From an uncultured Prevotella sp. (GTDB taxonomy: Bacteria > Bacteroidota > Bacteroidia > Bacteroidales > Bacteroidaceae), in contig URFI01000002.1 in assembly GCA_900547085.1 (NCBI GenBank), positions 1 through 41,543 of the forward strand: a DNA stretch of 41,543 nucleotides, given 5' to 3'. Position numbers and translations under genes: made by a program. Under the pieces are notes generated by a model. The model was not told the origin of the DNA, made no database searches, and saw only the letters and a list, made by a program, of their open reading frames with translations. Below, in pieces: positions 40,468 to 41,543 of this stretch. Position 1 is the stretch's first letter; every line of letters begins with the position of its first letter.

Positions 40468-41084
40468 AAACTCCTCAATGTATGAACCATTCATATCCTC
40501 CTATTATACAAGTAGGCAACGTCTTGGTGTCTCCAGAAGTTTTCACGCAAAAGTTTTGTTGTGATTTAGAGGTGTGTCATGGCGCTTGTTGCATTGAAGG
40601 CGATGCGGGAGCTCCTGTCACTATTGAGGAGATTGCAAGCATCGAAGAGAACGTGGATGCTGTGTGGAACGAGCTTTCTGCTTCGGCTCAATCGGTCATT
40701 GATCAGCAAGGCGTGGCTTATATTGATAGAGAGGGCGACATGGTAACCAGCATCGTCGGTCGCAAGGATTGTGTTTTTACTTGTTATCAAGAAGGGTGTT
40801 GCCTTTGTGTTTTAGAAAGAGCCTATCGAAAGGCAGAGATTAATTTTTGTAAGCCCATCTCCTGTGCGTTATACCCCATTCGGGAAAAGGCGTTGGGAAA
40901 TGGACTTGTTGGACTGAATTACCACCGTTGGAAGATTTGCCAATGTGGAGTAGAGAAAGGTAAAGAACTCGATTTGCCGCTTTACCAGTTTCTTAAAGAG
41001 CCATTGATACGCCGCTTTGGGCAGCAATGGTATGACGAGTTGTGTGCTGTTGCCAATCAATTGAGTCGTCAAGACCTTCTATAA
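40461..41084 (+). CDS. DUF3109 family cysteine-rich protein
   Basis: 207 residues; Met8 at 40482 is a credible alternative start since DUF3109 proteins usually begin a few residues before the IQVG segment. The family hallmark is the N-terminal cysteine set CCDLEVCHGACCIEGDAGAP near 32-51, with further cysteines in DCVFTCYQEGCCLCVLERAY, KPISCALYPIR and WKICQCG. The spacing suggests a zinc or iron-sulfur site and resembles YkgJ-type proteins. It is translationally coupled to ung. Its 3' end overlaps the convergent AraC-type gene by 16 bp. Function is unknown. Confidence 0.87.
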   Translation: MVKTPQCMNHSYPPIIQVGNVLVSPEVFTQKFCCDLEVCHGACCIEGDAGAPVTIEEIASIEENVDAVWNELSASAQSVIDQQGVAYIDREGDMVTSIVGRKDCVFTCYQEGCCLCVLERAYRKAEINFCKPISCALYPIREKALGNGLVGLNYHRWKICQCGVEKGKELDLPLYQFLKEPLIRRFGQQWYDELCAVANQLSRQDLL

Positions 41085-41543
41085 TCAGACGGAGAAACCC
41101 CCGTTTTGTCCTTAAAATACTTTCCTAAGAAACTCTGGTTGGGAAAGTTCATCTCTACAGCTATTTCCTTTATGCTTTTAGAAGAATTCTTCAATAGCAA
41201 CCGAAGTTCTTTCGTTACGTAGCTGTCTATCCAACTATTAGGCGTTTCCTTACTGACTTTCTTTACCGTTTCCGAAAGATATTTAGGCGTAATGCACAGT
41301 TTCTCGGCATACCAACCTACTTTTCTTATCTCCCGGTAGTTCTGTTCGACCAGCTTAATGAAATCGGTGAATATCTTTTCCCCGCGACTCAGGCGGGCAC
41401 CTCCTCCTATTTGTTGGGTTCGCCAGATGTGGTTCCCCATGTCGTATACCAGCGAACTTAGCATGGCACAGGCGCTTTCGCGACGGAAGTGATGTGATTT
41501 GTCGTCAACTTTTCGTTTCGTCATTTGGAAAAAATCATCAAAC
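41069..41543 (-). CDS. AraC-family transcriptional regulator, C-terminal part (cut by window end)
   Basis: The frame stays open past the ATG at 41524 to the end of the window (residues FDDFFQ before it), so the gene is incomplete at its 5' end. The visible part holds the two helix-turn-helix motifs of AraC/XylS proteins: WYAEKLCITPKYLSETVKKV and IKEIAVEMNFPNQSFLGKYFKD, then the family end TGVSPSDYRRS. The missing N-terminus would be the ligand-binding domain of a protein of about 280-300 residues. Target genes are unknown. Confidence 0.9.
   Translation of the reverse strand, partial: FDDFFQMTKRKVDDKSHHFRRESACAMLSSLVYDMGNHIWRTQQIGGGARLSRGEKIFTDFIKLVEQNYREIRKVGWYAEKLCITPKYLSETVKKVSKETPNSWIDSYVTKELRLLLKNSSKSIKEIAVEMNFPNQSFLGKYFKDKTGVSPSDYRRS

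Noticed and set aside
1..41543. tRNA or rRNA genes
   Set aside because: I inspected the intergenic stretches by eye and found no cloverleaf with a T-loop GTTCRA motif and acceptor stem, and no rRNA-like sequence. A tRNAscan-SE and Infernal run would be decisive.

Overview
The window looks like chromosomal DNA from a member of the Bacteroidota, most likely Prevotella in the broad sense. The reasons are: repeated -7 elements of the TAnnTTTG type (six of them paired with a -33 element at exactly 20 nt), DUF1080/Gfo-Idh glycan genes, a Tricorn-like S41 protease, a type IX secretion sorting-domain relic, DUF3109, DUF3822 and TPR-transmembrane-HTH proteins. I saw no rRNA, tRNA, CRISPR array or complete insertion sequence.

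Layout. (1) 1-4455, plus strand: the end of a probable Gfo/Idh/MocA oxidoreductase, a complete Tat-exported Gfo/Idh/MocA oxidoreductase, two tandem DUF1080 (3-keto-disaccharide hydrolase) proteins and a sugar isomerase/epimerase. This is a periplasmic or surface oxidative glycoside-cleavage operon. (2) 4479-13915, housekeeping: small lipoprotein, mutY, ferritin, RecD-like helicase, pseudopilin-like protein, DUF3822 protein, rsmD, cardiolipin synthase, dnaG. (3) 13916-18988: an electron-transfer module (etfB, etfA, large acyl-CoA dehydrogenase) whose gaps hold two foreign pieces. One is a C/G-rich inverted-repeat element between etfB and etfA. The other is a four-helix-bundle (23S rRNA intervening-sequence protein family) gene, bracketed by inverted repeats, between etfA and the dehydrogenase. 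(4) 19220-24060: secreted EEP-family hydrolase, Pif1-like helicase, SprT-like metalloprotease. (5) 24221-33885, minus strand: a surface-glycan cassette (MOP flippase, nucleotidyltransferase-aminotransferase fusion, octopine/nopaline-type dehydrogenase, LicD transferase, glycosyltransferase). It is followed by a Tricorn-like protease with an in-frame T9SS C-terminal-domain relic behind its stop codon. (6) 34053-41543: a frameshifted lipoprotein, a TPR-TM-HTH regulator, a secreted TonB-C protein, an Hsp20 gene with a strong sigma-54-type promoter, gpmI, ung, DUF3109 and a cut-off AraC-type regulator.

The two most interesting units are these. First, the intervening-sequence-like four-helix-bundle cassette, which could fold the etf transcript into a long stem with the gene in its loop. 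Second, the flippase/fusion/opine-dehydrogenase/LicD operon. Read together, its genes suggest synthesis of a CDP-activated amino-alcohol phosphate, possibly N-carboxyalkylated by the opine-type enzyme, and its transfer to a surface glycan. Both interpretations are inference from domain content and have not been demonstrated.
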